A stretch of DNA of 64,000 nt from contig JBMOPE010000002.1 in assembly GCA_049323755.1 (NCBI GenBank), positions 38,189 to 102,188 on the forward strand. The letters are read 5' to 3'. The notes beneath the pieces were generated by a model. It ran no database searches. It was not told the DNA's origin and saw nothing but the letters and a program-made list of their open reading frames with translations. Below, in pieces: positions 32,458-41,278 of the stretch. Source of the DNA: BRHc4a sp049323755 (GTDB lineage Bacteria > Bacillota > Desulfotomaculia > Desulfotomaculales > Desulfocucumaceae). Position numbers and translations under genes: made by a program. Position 1 is the first letter of the stretch, and every line of letters starts with the position of its first letter.

Positions 32458-33506
32458 GCCGCATCACCTCCGGCAATTCTAATTGCTTTCTTCTCTATTT
32501 CCCGGGCGGACACCATTACTCCGCCCATGCGCCCGTAGAAATGCACTTCCCGCCCGGCCAGGGCAGACCTTACGTCTTCCAGCATCTGGCCGGCATTCAT
32601 TTCAACGTTCAATATGTGTTTTGCCCCTGCGGCAGCTCGCTGCAGAGGGCCCACAGGAAACGGCCAGAGGGTGACAGGCCTGAATACCCCCGCCTTTATT
32701 CCATTTTTCCTGAGGCTGTCTACTGCAGTGCGGGCAACCCGTGCACACACTCCAAAGGCCAGTATAAGCAGCTCGGCGTCCTCCAGGTGATAGCCTTCCC
32801 ATCTGTAGTGGCTTTCACTTATTTCCCGGTATTTTTTCTGCAGTCGCAAATTGTGGTCCTCCAGCAGATCAGGGTCCAGGTACAGCGTTTTTATAACCCG
32901 GCGGCTGCGGTTTGTGCAGCCGTCGGTGGCCCAGGGACTATATGGAGGTATATCTCTTTGTTCAGGCAGATATACGGGCTCCATCATTTGCCCCAGAACT
33001 CCGTCGGTAAGCAGAAGAACAGGAGTGCGGTAGTTTTCTGCTATATCGAAGGACTCATGCATTAAGTCCACCATTTCCTGCACCGAGGCTGGTGAAAGAA
33101 CCGGAAGCCGGTAATCCCCGTGGCCCCCTCCACGTGTGGCCTGAAAATAATCTCCCTGGGAGGGCTGGATTGTGCCTAGGCCTGGTCCGCCCCGCATAAC
33201 ATTTACAATCACACAGGGTAATTCTGCCGTGGCCAGAAAGGAAATTCCTTCCTGCTTTAAACTTATACCCGGCCCCGAGGACGAAGTGAGCACCCGGCCT
33301 CCTGCGCCGGAAGCCCCGTAAACCATGTTAATTGCCGCAACCTCGCTTTCGGCCTGAAGGAATACACCGCCGGCCTCCGGCAGCCGCCGGGCAAGATACT
33401 CCATTAATTCGGTCTGGGGGGTAATGGGATAGCCGAAATAGTAGCGGCATCCAGCCCTCACTGCGGCCTCTCCCATGGCCTCATTACCTTTCATAAGTTT
33501 ATGCAT
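32454..33506 (-). CDS. 2-oxoacid:ferredoxin oxidoreductase, alpha subunit
   Basis: About 350 aa; ATG at 33506 with GGGAGG upstream. Contains KGNEAMGEAAVRAGCRYYFGYPITPQTELMEYLA at the N-terminus, SSGPGISLKQEGISFLATAELPCVIVNVMRGGPGLGT near 90-125, and a pyrimidine-binding middle domain. Similar to VorB-type alpha subunits, favouring branched-chain 2-oxoacids. This fits the leucine dehydrogenase in the same operon; 2-oxoglutarate use is the alternative. Confidence 0.93.
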   Translation of the reverse strand: MHKLMKGNEAMGEAAVRAGCRYYFGYPITPQTELMEYLARRLPEAGGVFLQAESEVAAINMVYGASGAGGRVLTSSSGPGISLKQEGISFLATAELPCVIVNVMRGGPGLGTIQPSQGDYFQATRGGGHGDYRLPVLSPASVQEMVDLMHESFDIAENYRTPVLLLTDGVLGQMMEPVYLPEQRDIPPYSPWATDGCTNRSRRVIKTLYLDPDLLEDHNLRLQKKYREISESHYRWEGYHLEDAELLILAFGVCARVARTAVDSLRKNGIKAGVFRPVTLWPFPVGPLQRAAAGAKHILNVEMNAGQMLEDVRSALAGREVHFYGRMGGVMVSAREIEKKAIRIAGGDAA

Positions 33507-33738
33507 GGCTTTTTTCCTCCCGGGTAAAGGTAAAAACAACATCAGGGCACATAAGGGTACAGCGCAGACAGCCCTTGCAGGCAGTTATATCTGTCATCTC
33601 TACGACCGGATAGCCGTATGAATTATGCTGTTCACCCAGATTAAGTATTTTTTCGGGGCAGTGGGCTGTGCAGATGCCGCAGCCCTTACAGTGCTCAACA
33701 CTGATGGTCACGCTTATCCGGTTTTTCTGTGCCAGCAT
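33499..33738 (-). CDS. 2-oxoacid:ferredoxin oxidoreductase, delta subunit (2x4Fe-4S ferredoxin)
   Basis: 79 aa. Two cluster motifs, CKGCGICTAHCP near residue 18 and CKGCLRCTLMCP near 54. It relays electrons from the TPP centre to ferredoxin. It overlaps the alpha gene by eight bases, so translation is coupled. Confidence 0.95.
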   Translation of the reverse strand: MLAQKNRISVTISVEHCKGCGICTAHCPEKILNLGEQHNSYGYPVVEMTDITACKGCLRCTLMCPDVVFTFTREEKSHA

Positions 33739-33740
33739 TG

Positions 33741-34802
33741 CTATCCCTCCACCACCTGTTTTTTCTCCATATGCTTCAGCTTCCTGGCCACCAGTTCCTC
33801 AGTGGCCCTGAAGGGCGGGATGTCTATTTTTTGGGCCATGGCCAGTATTTCTTTAACTGTATGGAAAATGCCCTTTGTGCGGCCGATAACCCGCTCCCGG
33901 CTGTGGCCATCCAGCTCGGAGGACACATTTATCAATCCCCCGGCATTTATAACGTAATCGGGGACATACAGTATGCCCCGCCTGTGGAGCAATTCACCGT
34001 GACGGTCATTATCAAGAACATTGTTGGCTGCCCCCGCCACCGCGCAGCACCTCAGTTGTTTGACCGTCTGGTCGTTTATAACGCCTCCCAGGGCACAGGG
34101 GGCAAAAATTTCTGCTTCCTGCCGGTATATTTCCTCCGGTGTCACCGCCCGGGCGTTGAATTCGGAGACAGCCCGCCGCAGGTTCTCGGGGTTGATGTCG
34201 CAGACGGTGAGCCTGGCCCCGGCATTGTGGAGTAGTTTGCATAGCTCAAATCCCACCTGGCCCACACCCTGGACAGCCACCGCTCTGTCCCTCAGGTCAG
34301 GGTGACCCCAAAGGAATAATGCCGCAGCCCTTATACCCTGAAATACGCCCAGGGCAGTATAGGGCGCCGGGTCCCCGCTTCCCCCCAGCTCCGGTGAGAC
34401 TCCTACCACATGGGGAGTTTCCTGTCGTATTAAGTCCATGTCCCTCTGGCTGGTGCCCACATCTTCGGCGGTTATATACATTCCCCCCAGGGAATGTACA
34501 AGTCTTCCAAAGGACCTCAGCAGTGCCTCGCTCTTATTTGCAGGGTTTCCGATGATGACGGATTTTCCGCCGCCCAGTGTGAGGCCGGCCACCGCCGCCT
34601 TGCAGGTCATGCCCCTGGCCAGGCGGAGAGCGTCCTGCAGGGCCTCATCCTCACTCTGAAATGGCCACATGCGGGCTCCTCCCAGGGCAGGCCCCAGGGT
34701 AGTGTCGTGAATGGCAATGATGGCCTTAAGTCCGCTGTCCATATCTCTACCAACTACTACGCACTGGTAGCCGGCTACTGTAACAGGTGTTATGCTGAGC
34801 AT
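33741..34802 (-). CDS. Leucine/branched-chain amino acid dehydrogenase
   Basis: 353 aa, GLFV dehydrogenase family. GGARMWPFQSEDEALQDALRLARGMTCKAAVAG near 45-75, catalytic-lysine loop LTLGGGKSVIIG near 80, ITAEDVGTSQRDMD near 120 and the NAD-binding VAVQGVGQVGFELCKLL near 180. It deaminates Leu/Val/Ile to 2-oxo acids, with NADH formed. First gene of an operon with the four oxidoreductase subunits, which then convert the oxo acids to isovaleryl-, isobutyryl- or 2-methylbutyryl-CoA. Confidence 0.92.
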   Translation of the reverse strand: MLSITPVTVAGYQCVVVGRDMDSGLKAIIAIHDTTLGPALGGARMWPFQSEDEALQDALRLARGMTCKAAVAGLTLGGGKSVIIGNPANKSEALLRSFGRLVHSLGGMYITAEDVGTSQRDMDLIRQETPHVVGVSPELGGSGDPAPYTALGVFQGIRAAALFLWGHPDLRDRAVAVQGVGQVGFELCKLLHNAGARLTVCDINPENLRRAVSEFNARAVTPEEIYRQEAEIFAPCALGGVINDQTVKQLRCCAVAGAANNVLDNDRHGELLHRRGILYVPDYVINAGGLINVSSELDGHSRERVIGRTKGIFHTVKEILAMAQKIDIPPFRATEELVARKLKHMEKKQVVEG

Positions 34803-34840
34803 ATACGTCCCTCCCCATATAATGGTTTATAACAGGTTAT

Positions 34841-34856
34841 AACAAAAATAATGCCA
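34841..34856 (-). promoter_or_regulatory. Candidate sigma-54 promoter of the leucine dehydrogenase operon
   Basis: Minus strand TGGCAT-N5-TTGTT, one base off the -12 consensus TTGCT (C to T), with correct GG-N10-G spacing. It lies 39-54 bases before the ATG, next to the sigma54-activator gene. The hairpin at 34853-34872 overlaps its -24 part. Confidence 0.5.
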
Positions 34857-34878
34857 GCCATAAAAGGCTGGCAAAAAA
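34853..34878 (-). terminator. Hairpin before the leucine dehydrogenase operon
   Basis: GCCAGCC-TTTTAT-GGCTGGC on the minus strand, then ATTATTTTT. A second terminator for the regulator gene. Confidence 0.6.
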
Positions 34879-34924
34879 GCGGGTTTAAACTATAAGTTAA
34901 AATATTCAGTGTATTTTTTATATG

Positions 34925-34967
34925 AAAAAAATTGCCGGTATGAAATATTATTCCGGCAATTTTTTTC
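34925..34967. terminator. Bidirectional terminator after the sigma54 regulator
   Basis: ATTGCCGG and CCGGCAAT pair around a 14-base loop; A/T runs lie on both sides, so it can act on either strand. It lies next to the TAA of the regulator. Confidence 0.85.
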
Positions 34968-36692
34968 TTAATCTGTCAAACCATGTTTTTTCAGCTTGTT
35001 ATATAGCTGTCGAACAGAGATTTTCAGTAAGCCGGCAGTGCGGGTTCTGTTGCCCCCGGTATTGTCCAGTAGCTGGCGGAGAAGCTCCTTTTCCCATCCA
35101 GCGTGAATTTCCGACAGGCTGGTTTCCTCGTTCCCTAATTTTACCAGTTCTCCTCCGGAGGGCGCAGAGGGCGCTGCTGTCTTCTGGGGCAGAGGGGGAA
35201 TGTGTTCCGCCTCCACGGTCTTATCGCCTGACCTCATGTTGATCACGGCTCTTCCCAGCACGTTTTCCAATTCCCTCACATTGCCCGGCCATTTATAGGA
35301 ACAAAGTATATTCATGGCCTCGGGGCTTATTCGATCGATACTTCTGCCATATTCCTGGTTTATTTTTCTCAGCAAAAAGTTACTTAGCAGGGGTATATCT
35401 TCAGAGCGCTGGCGAAGAGAGGGAATGTGTATGGGCACAACATTAAGGCGGTAATAAAGGTCTTCTCTGAAACGACCCCTTTTGACAAGTGTGTCCAGGT
35501 TTGTATTGGTAGCCGAAATAATCCTTACATTGACCTGTGCCGGCCGGGAGGCCCCCACCGGGATTATCTCCTTCTCCTGTAATACACGCAGAAGCTTTGC
35601 CTGAACTGCCAGATTAATCTCGCCAACCTCGTCAAGGAAAATGGTACCACCATCAGCCTCGGCAAAATAGCCCTTGTGCCCTCCACGCCTGGCCCCGGTA
35701 AAGGCTCCCTCAATATAACCGAACAGCTCACTTTCCAGAAGTGTTTCAGGTATGGCTGCGCAGTTAACTCTGATAAAGGTCTCCCGTGACCGGTCTCCTG
35801 CCTGGTGTATGGAGTGGGCAAACAGCTCTTTTCCGGTGCCGCTTTCGCCGTACAGAAGCACTGTGGCCGGTGTGGCTGCCGCCCTCCTGGCCTGTTCCAC
35901 CGTAACCTGCATTACCTGGCTGACGGCAATTATATCATCAAAAGTATACTTGGCCTTTAAATGCCGTATAAGCTGGTTGGCCTGGGCAAGTTCCTTTGAA
36001 AGGCGCCGCAGGTCGGAAACATCGTGTATTACAGCTATACTTCCCTTAAGCACTCCGTTTACAATAATGGGAGCAGCGTCCACCAGCACTTCCCGGTGTG
36101 CCGGTCCTACTTTCATGAGCATGTTTTTCACTGGCCGGCGGGTACGCAAGACCCTAAGGTGCATACTTTCTCCCTCGGCAATATCCACCGTGGCCGGCTT
36201 ATTAAGAACATCCTCCTCGGTGAGGCCGGTCAGCCGGGAATATGCGGGGTTGATCATTATCCCGAGGCCGTTTTCATCTACAACTGAAATGGCATCCTGG
36301 GTGGCATTGATTATAGCCTCCAGAAGGGTTCGGGTTTCCCTGAGCCCTGCGATTTCTTCCGCCAGGCGTGTAATTTCGCCTATGTCGCGGAAGATCGCAA
36401 CAGCTCCAACAATGTTGTTTTGTGAGTCCCTTACTGGCACCCGGTTGGTAATAACCGTGGTGGTACCTGTTTCCTGTACCTGGTCAAGTTCAGCAATCCC
36501 GGAGTCAAGGATTACATGCAGGCGGGTATTGGGGATTACCTCCTGTACAAAACGGCCCACTACATCCTTTTTAGGTATTCCGACAAGGTGTTCGGCCGCT
36601 GTATTGTAAATAGTTATCCGGCCGCTGACATCAACGGCCAGAACTCCCTCGTGGGCTGCATCCAGGAAGGCTTTTATCTGTGCCTGATCCAC
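34968..36692 (-). CDS. PAS-sigma54 transcriptional activator (branched-chain oxidation)
   Basis: 574 aa. Two PAS domains (about 5-110 and 125-235), an AAA+ ATPase (about 262-490) and a Fis-type HTH at the end (GGNRTRTAGLLKISVRQLYNKLKK). Walker A GESGTGKE near 280, the sigma54-contact loop GAFTGA near 327 and Walker B FLDEVGE near 350 are all intact. GTG start at 36692 with GGAGG eight bases upstream. Its place just upstream of the leucine dehydrogenase operon suggests that it activates that operon in response to a small ligand. Confidence 0.92.
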   Translation of the reverse strand: MDQAQIKAFLDAAHEGVLAVDVSGRITIYNTAAEHLVGIPKKDVVGRFVQEVIPNTRLHVILDSGIAELDQVQETGTTTVITNRVPVRDSQNNIVGAVAIFRDIGEITRLAEEIAGLRETRTLLEAIINATQDAISVVDENGLGIMINPAYSRLTGLTEEDVLNKPATVDIAEGESMHLRVLRTRRPVKNMLMKVGPAHREVLVDAAPIIVNGVLKGSIAVIHDVSDLRRLSKELAQANQLIRHLKAKYTFDDIIAVSQVMQVTVEQARRAAATPATVLLYGESGTGKELFAHSIHQAGDRSRETFIRVNCAAIPETLLESELFGYIEGAFTGARRGGHKGYFAEADGGTIFLDEVGEINLAVQAKLLRVLQEKEIIPVGASRPAQVNVRIISATNTNLDTLVKRGRFREDLYYRLNVVPIHIPSLRQRSEDIPLLSNFLLRKINQEYGRSIDRISPEAMNILCSYKWPGNVRELENVLGRAVINMRSGDKTVEAEHIPPLPQKTAAPSAPSGGELVKLGNEETSLSEIHAGWEKELLRQLLDNTGGNRTRTAGLLKISVRQLYNKLKKHGLTD

Positions 36693-36760
36693 CGCCTCAA
36701 CCTCCGTTAGCTTCTTTGCATCATGAGGTATTTTCGATTATACCGCTGGAATCCTGCTTA

Positions 36761-37501
36761 TTATGGAACCAGTCCACCGTCAACAGGGATTACCGCGCCG
36801 TTAATATATGCGGCATCCCCAGAGGCAAGAAACAGGTAGGCCCGGGCAATATCTTCGGCGGTCCCAAGTCTTCCAAGAGGTGTTTTTTCCTTCATAATAT
36901 CCAGAACCTTCTCCGGCACCGAGGCTGTCATGTCCGTTATAATAAAGCCTGGAGCCACCGCGTTTACGGTAATTCCTTTTCTGCCCAGTTCCCTGGCCCA
37001 GGTTCTGGTGATGCCAATAACACCTGCCTTTGTGGCGGAATAGTTTGTCTGGCCGATGTTGCCGTACACGCCGACCACAGAGGATGTATTAATAATGCTC
37101 CCCGAGCCCTGTTTTATCATTACTTCCGCCACTGCCTGGCCGCAGTTGAAGACACCGGTGAGATTCACAGCCAGCACTTTTTCCCACTGTTCCTGGGTCA
37201 TCCTCGACAGCATGGAGTCTCTGGTAATGCCTGCGTTGTTAATCAATATGTCTACTCTCCCGAAGTGATCCACAACATTATTTACCATGGACCTGACACT
37301 GCCCCGGTCAGTTACATCAACCATAAAGAAATGGGCCTCTCCGCCTTTTTCTTTTATCTCCCGGCAGAGCTCCTGGCCGGGTAAAGAATCGAAATCCGCC
37401 ACTGCCACAGATGCTCCTTCCTCCGTGAATAACCGGGCAGTGGCTGCGCCGATACCACGGGCGCCACCAGTTATTACCGCAACCTTATCTTTTAATCTCA
37501 T
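36761..37501 (-). CDS. SDR oxidoreductase (3-oxoacyl reductase, FabG-like)
   Basis: 246 aa, classical short-chain dehydrogenase. NAD(P) motif ITGGARGIGAATARLF at residues ~10-25, NNAG near 88, active-site Ser in INTSSVVG near 138, and YSATKAG near 152 with the catalytic Tyr and Lys. It reduces a 3-oxoacyl group or oxidises a 3-hydroxyacyl group. It lies directly upstream of the sigma54 regulator (68 bases) and may share its transcript. Asp in AVADFDS after strand 2 suggests NAD(H). Confidence 0.9.
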   Translation of the reverse strand: MRLKDKVAVITGGARGIGAATARLFTEEGASVAVADFDSLPGQELCREIKEKGGEAHFFMVDVTDRGSVRSMVNNVVDHFGRVDILINNAGITRDSMLSRMTQEQWEKVLAVNLTGVFNCGQAVAEVMIKQGSGSIINTSSVVGVYGNIGQTNYSATKAGVIGITRTWARELGRKGITVNAVAPGFIITDMTASVPEKVLDIMKEKTPLGRLGTAEDIARAYLFLASGDAAYINGAVIPVDGGLVP

Positions 37502-37551
37502 TAAAAATAACCTGCTTTCATTGGGATTTCCTGAGCAAATCCGTCTAGCCG

Positions 37552-37977
37552 CTAATTATATAAATCCAGTAAAAGGCCGGAAATTTCATCAACATTTTTT
37601 ATCAATTTAATGTTATTCTTTTGGTCCTCCAGGAAATCACTTATTAGATCATCAATTTTTTTGTTAATTACATCTACCCTGATAAGCAGATGGGAGGAGT
37701 ACATGGAGAAGTCTTTGGAAATCCTGTAGCAATTTTTGAGCACAAAGGTTAGGAATTCGGTTATTTGTTTTTTATATTCTCTTATTCCCTGAATGTTGGG
37801 TGTGGATTTTATTTTTTCGCCAAGTTTAATGATGCTATCAAGCATTTCCTTCAGCTGTTGATCGGCATTTTCTCTTTTTGCCATATCCATGAAGGAAGAG
37901 AAGTCCTTCTCTGCAGGTTTTACAATCCTGGAGGAAGTCCTCTCCTTTGGACTGTTATTTATAGATGAAACCTTCAT
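37552..37977 (-). CDS. YaaR-like DUF327 protein
   Basis: About 141 aa; ATG at 37977 (MKVSSIN). Mostly helical, with FSSFMDMAKRENADQQLKEMLDSIIKLGEKI, IREYKKQITEFLTFVLKNCYRISKD and a C-terminal DDLISDFLEDQKNNIKLIKNVDEISGLLLDLYN. Length and pattern match the YaaR family of Firmicutes, whose role is not known (often near recombination/replication genes). Here it is placed between an SDR and an SDR remnant, away from those genes. Confidence 0.8.
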   Translation of the reverse strand: MKVSSINNSPKERTSSRIVKPAEKDFSSFMDMAKRENADQQLKEMLDSIIKLGEKIKSTPNIQGIREYKKQITEFLTFVLKNCYRISKDFSMYSSHLLIRVDVINKKIDDLISDFLEDQKNNIKLIKNVDEISGLLLDLYN

Positions 37978-38040
37978 AGTTAACACCCTGTTCCGACAGT
38001 TTCTTTGGCCGCTCCCCATATTTATTCTGCAGTTCTTTTA

Positions 38041-38142
38041 TTATCCCTTTTGAAAAACAACGGCCGCCGAATATTTATTCCCTGCAAGCATACGGGCTGC
38101 GGCGGCGCCGATACTCCAGGCGCCGCCGGCAATTATGGGAGC
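38041..38142 (-). pseudogene. Remnant of a short-chain dehydrogenase N-terminus
   Basis: An open minus-strand stretch, without start codon, reads APIIAGGAWSIGAAAARMLA and goes on with VVFQKG before TAA. It matches the Rossmann start of an SDR (normal I-T-G-G-A-x-G-I-G-x-A-x-A-R) with a damaged glycine motif. A stop precedes it and nothing of the rest of an SDR follows. It directly follows the dctM stop, so an SDR probably once ended the TRAP operon. Confidence 0.6.
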
Positions 38143-38143
38143 C

Positions 38144-39469
38144 CTATTTCATCATGCTGGGCAGCCAGGTAATGAGCTGCGGGAAAATTACCAGGATTAT
38201 TATGCCTATGAACTGTAGAGCAATGAAAGGTATGACCCCGCGGTAAATATGGGCTGTTTCAACCTGAGGCGGAGCGATTCCCTTTAGGTAGAAAATGGCA
38301 TATGCGAACGGCGGCGTCAGGAACGAAGTCTGCATGACCACAATGAACATCATGGCAAACCATAGGGGATCGTATCCAAGCGCGGCGGCAATTGGAGTGA
38401 AAAGGGGTACTGTAATCATCAGCACTCCTATCCAGTCAATGAAAGCCCCCATAATAAATACGATGGTGAACATCACCAGGAGGATTCCCCATTTTGGGAG
38501 AGGAAGTCCCATCACCAGGTCGCTTACCACGCTGCCGCCCCCCTGGTTTATAAAGACGGCCGTAAAAAAGCCTGCCCCGATGAGCACCAGGTAGATCATG
38601 CAGCTTATGGTCATGGTGCTGTACAGAGCTTCTTTAAGGTTTTTTAGGTTAAGCTGTTTATAGGCCAGCGCCAGCAGCATTGCCGCAAGGGAGCCCACTC
38701 CCGCTGCCTCCGTTGGAGCGGCTACTCCAAGGAATATGGAGCCCAGTACCGACAGGATAAGCAGCGCTACAGGCAGTATGGAGGTTGAGAAAAGATAGAG
38801 CTTTCTGCTAAGGGGAACGTTAAGATCAGGGTGGTCCGGCGGCATAGCGGGGCCCAGGGCGGGGTTTAGAAAGCATCTTACCAAAACATAGGCCAGAAAA
38901 AGGCCGGACAGCAAAAGACCGGGAATAAAGGCTGCCATGAAAAGCTTTCCCACAGAAATTCCGGCCAGGGGGCCGTAAATTAGAATCATGACGCTGGGTG
39001 GGATGAGAATTCCCAGGGTTCCACCTGCACAGATGGCGCCGGTGGCCATCGGTATGTCGTATTTATACTTGAGCATGGACGGAAGAGCCATGAGTCCCAT
39101 TGTTACCACCGAGGCGCCAATGACCCCGGTGGCGGCGGCAAATATGGTGCAGGTAATAAGGGTGGCCACGGCCAGGCCGCCCCGGACCTTGCCCATTATG
39201 ACATAGGTTGCGTCATACAGTCGCCCGGCCAGCCCGGATTTTTCAATAATTACCCCCATGAACACGAACAGTGGTATGGCCAGTAGTATGTAGTCGCTCA
39301 TAACTCCGAAAATTCGGAGCATGAACAGGTTGACCACCTGGGGTCCCACAAAAAGGAATCCGAATATGGTGGCAAGCCCGCCCAGAACAAAGGCAACCGG
39401 ATAGCCAAGGATAATAAGCAGTATTAAGGAGCCCAGCATTAGGAAGGTGAACATCTCAATGCTTATCAA
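38144..39469 (-). CDS. TRAP transporter large permease (DctM)
   Basis: 441 aa, about 12 membrane helices. DctM features: LGYPVAFVLGGLATIFGFLF at the N-terminus, GRLYDATYVIMGKVRGGLAVATLITCTIFAAATGVIGASVVTMG near 80-125, and a cation-site region near the C-terminus (FIDWIGVLMITVPLFTPI). It works with DctQ and DctP to import an organic acid with a sodium gradient. Overlaps dctQ by four bases. Confidence 0.94.
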   Translation of the reverse strand: MISIEMFTFLMLGSLILLIILGYPVAFVLGGLATIFGFLFVGPQVVNLFMLRIFGVMSDYILLAIPLFVFMGVIIEKSGLAGRLYDATYVIMGKVRGGLAVATLITCTIFAAATGVIGASVVTMGLMALPSMLKYKYDIPMATGAICAGGTLGILIPPSVMILIYGPLAGISVGKLFMAAFIPGLLLSGLFLAYVLVRCFLNPALGPAMPPDHPDLNVPLSRKLYLFSTSILPVALLILSVLGSIFLGVAAPTEAAGVGSLAAMLLALAYKQLNLKNLKEALYSTMTISCMIYLVLIGAGFFTAVFINQGGGSVVSDLVMGLPLPKWGILLVMFTIVFIMGAFIDWIGVLMITVPLFTPIAAALGYDPLWFAMMFIVVMQTSFLTPPFAYAIFYLKGIAPPQVETAHIYRGVIPFIALQFIGIIILVIFPQLITWLPSMMK

Positions 39470-39984
39470 GGCCGTTCACCTCCTTTTACCAGTACTACAA
39501 AGTCTCTTATAAATTCAGCTATTCCCTGGAGAAGAAGCATAGTTGCCCCCAGGGTTAACCATGTTTTGAAAGGGAATATTACGGGCTGCCAGGTCCCAAC
39601 CCAACTTTTTTCCTGTGCAGCCCAGGAGAACATCATGTGAGGAATCATAACGCCAACCATCATTGCCCATAGGGGAAAGAAGAGGAACAGGGCGAAGATG
39701 ACATATAAAAGCGCTCGTACCCTCGGGGAAAACCTGTTATAAATTATATCTATACTGACATGGCCCTTTATTCTGAGGGTGTAAGCCATTCCGAGCATTA
39801 GGGTCAGGCTGCCGAGAAAGTAGCTTACATCATAACTCCAGAGAGTCGGGGCGTTGAAAACATACCTGGCCACAACCTCGTAGGCCATGGTTAAAACCAG
39901 GGCAAGCATGGCCCAGGCAAATATTTTCGCTACCACTTCATTAAACTTGTCAATGGCGCTTAATATTCTTTTGAGTGTGATCAA
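39466..39984 (-). CDS. TRAP transporter small permease (DctQ)
   Basis: 172 aa, four membrane helices (about 20-40, 55-75, 95-115, 135-160). Conserved YVFNAPTLWSYDVSYFLGSLTLMLGMAYTLRIKGHVSID in the middle. TTG or ATG start ahead of dctM; the preceding ribosome site is weak. Confidence 0.88.
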   Translation of the reverse strand: MITLKRILSAIDKFNEVVAKIFAWAMLALVLTMAYEVVARYVFNAPTLWSYDVSYFLGSLTLMLGMAYTLRIKGHVSIDIIYNRFSPRVRALLYVIFALFLFFPLWAMMVGVMIPHMMFSWAAQEKSWVGTWQPVIFPFKTWLTLGATMLLLQGIAEFIRDFVVLVKGGERP

Positions 39985-40033
39985 AAGTCAATCAGTCCCC
40001 CCTGAAAAAAGTCCTTACCTGAGCTTGTGGAAG

Positions 40034-40052
40034 AAGCCCGGAATCCGGGCTT
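40034..40052 (-). terminator. Intercistronic hairpin between dctP and dctQ
   Basis: AAGCCCGG-AAT-CCGGGCTT perfect stem without a T run. It may stabilise the dctP message or reduce read-through to dctQM, as is common for transport operons. Confidence 0.7.
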
Positions 40053-40078
40053 TATCCACAATAACAGATTGGGCTGAC

Positions 40079-41182
40079 TTATTTTACTCTGACAGGCATC
40101 ATGAATTCTTCATAAGCAAGGTACTTTTCACGGTAAGACTTCATAGAAGCCCAGGTCTCGGCAAATATGCCGCCCTCTTTTTTTGCCTTCTCGTCGAGCA
40201 GCTTAATGGTTTCTTCATAAAGCCTCTTTTGTACGGCGGGATCGGCTTTCGCTCTTTTTAAACCCTTCTGGTCGTAAAATTCAAGGGCATCCATACTTTC
40301 TTTCATATCTTTGGTCCAGCTCCAGAGGGTTACTGAGCGGGCGGTGGACTCGACCATCTTTTGAAGATCGGGGGGGAGTTCATCCCATTTCTTTTTATTT
40401 ATGCCGATGGTAAAAAGGGTGCCCGGCTGGTGCATGCCGGGACCGGTGACGTATTTGGTAACTTCCTGGAATCCAAGGGTCTTATTGACTCCCGGGGTGC
40501 TAAACTCAGCCGCGTCAATAATGCCCCTTTCAAGTCCGGGGTAGACCTCGGCGCCAGGCAGGCTGGTCACGGAAACTCCCACATTGCGCAGTATTTCCCC
40601 CCACCATCCTACGGTGCGGTACTTCAGTCCCTTGAAGTCTTCCATTTTTTCCATGGGCTTGTTGGACACTGCCAGCTGCTCGGGATGCGTTACGCCAAGC
40701 ACCAGCAACTTTACATCGTAGCCGGCCTGGTCGTACATCTTTTGCATTAGCTCAAGGCCGCCGCCCTCGTACATCCATCCCATATACATAAAGGGTTCCA
40801 TAACCATGGGCACTGACGCGAAAAAGGGAGCTGCCGGCATCTTGCCCATCCAGTAGCCGGGGTAGTCATGATATCCGTCAATGGTGCCGGCCTTTGTGGC
40901 ATCCAGCACCTCTCCGGCTCCCACAATGGCCCCGGCCGGGTGTACTTCAATTTTCATGCGCCCGCCGCTGGTTTCGTTAATAATCTTGGCCCATTCAACC
41001 GGCATTTTGTGTAATAAAATAGAGTCCGGCCAGGTGGTGGCAATTTTCCAGGTGTAAACCTTTCCGGCAGCACCGGACTTGGCGTCGCCGGAACCGGATT
41101 GGCTGGTGCTGCACCCTATGGCGATTGCTGCAACGAAAACTAAAAGAACCGTTAAAGCTAGAAGGTGTTTCCTGTTAATCAT
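40079..41182 (-). CDS. TRAP transporter substrate-binding lipoprotein (DctP)
   Basis: 367 aa. Lipoprotein signal LLALTVLLVFVAAIAIGCST with the lipobox cysteine near residue 24, then the DctP fold: IATTWPDSILLHKMPVEWAKIINE, RMKIEVHPAGAIVGAGEVLDATKAGTID and the substrate-arginine segment GLKYRTVG near 200. It captures a carboxylate outside the membrane. ATG with AGGAGG upstream. It follows the CoA-transferase gene at 96 bases. Confidence 0.93.
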   Translation of the reverse strand: MINRKHLLALTVLLVFVAAIAIGCSTSQSGSGDAKSGAAGKVYTWKIATTWPDSILLHKMPVEWAKIINETSGGRMKIEVHPAGAIVGAGEVLDATKAGTIDGYHDYPGYWMGKMPAAPFFASVPMVMEPFMYMGWMYEGGGLELMQKMYDQAGYDVKLLVLGVTHPEQLAVSNKPMEKMEDFKGLKYRTVGWWGEILRNVGVSVTSLPGAEVYPGLERGIIDAAEFSTPGVNKTLGFQEVTKYVTGPGMHQPGTLFTIGINKKKWDELPPDLQKMVESTARSVTLWSWTKDMKESMDALEFYDQKGLKRAKADPAVQKRLYEETIKLLDEKAKKEGGIFAETWASMKSYREKYLAYEEFMMPVRVK

Positions 41183-41278
41183 TTTTTTCCTCCTCCTTAA
41201 TGTTTTGAATAGCTAAAATTTTATGAAAAAATAGTAAATACCACCTCCTCAAAACAAATTATTGTCAGTTATCGATAA

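Noticed and set aside
32430..33065. 211-codon plus-strand frame over the oxidoreductase alpha gene
   Set aside because: Shadow frame of a conserved subunit gene.
35752..36609. 285-codon plus-strand frame over the sigma54 regulator
   Set aside because: Antisense to intact PAS/AAA+ motifs; Ser/Thr-rich shadow composition.
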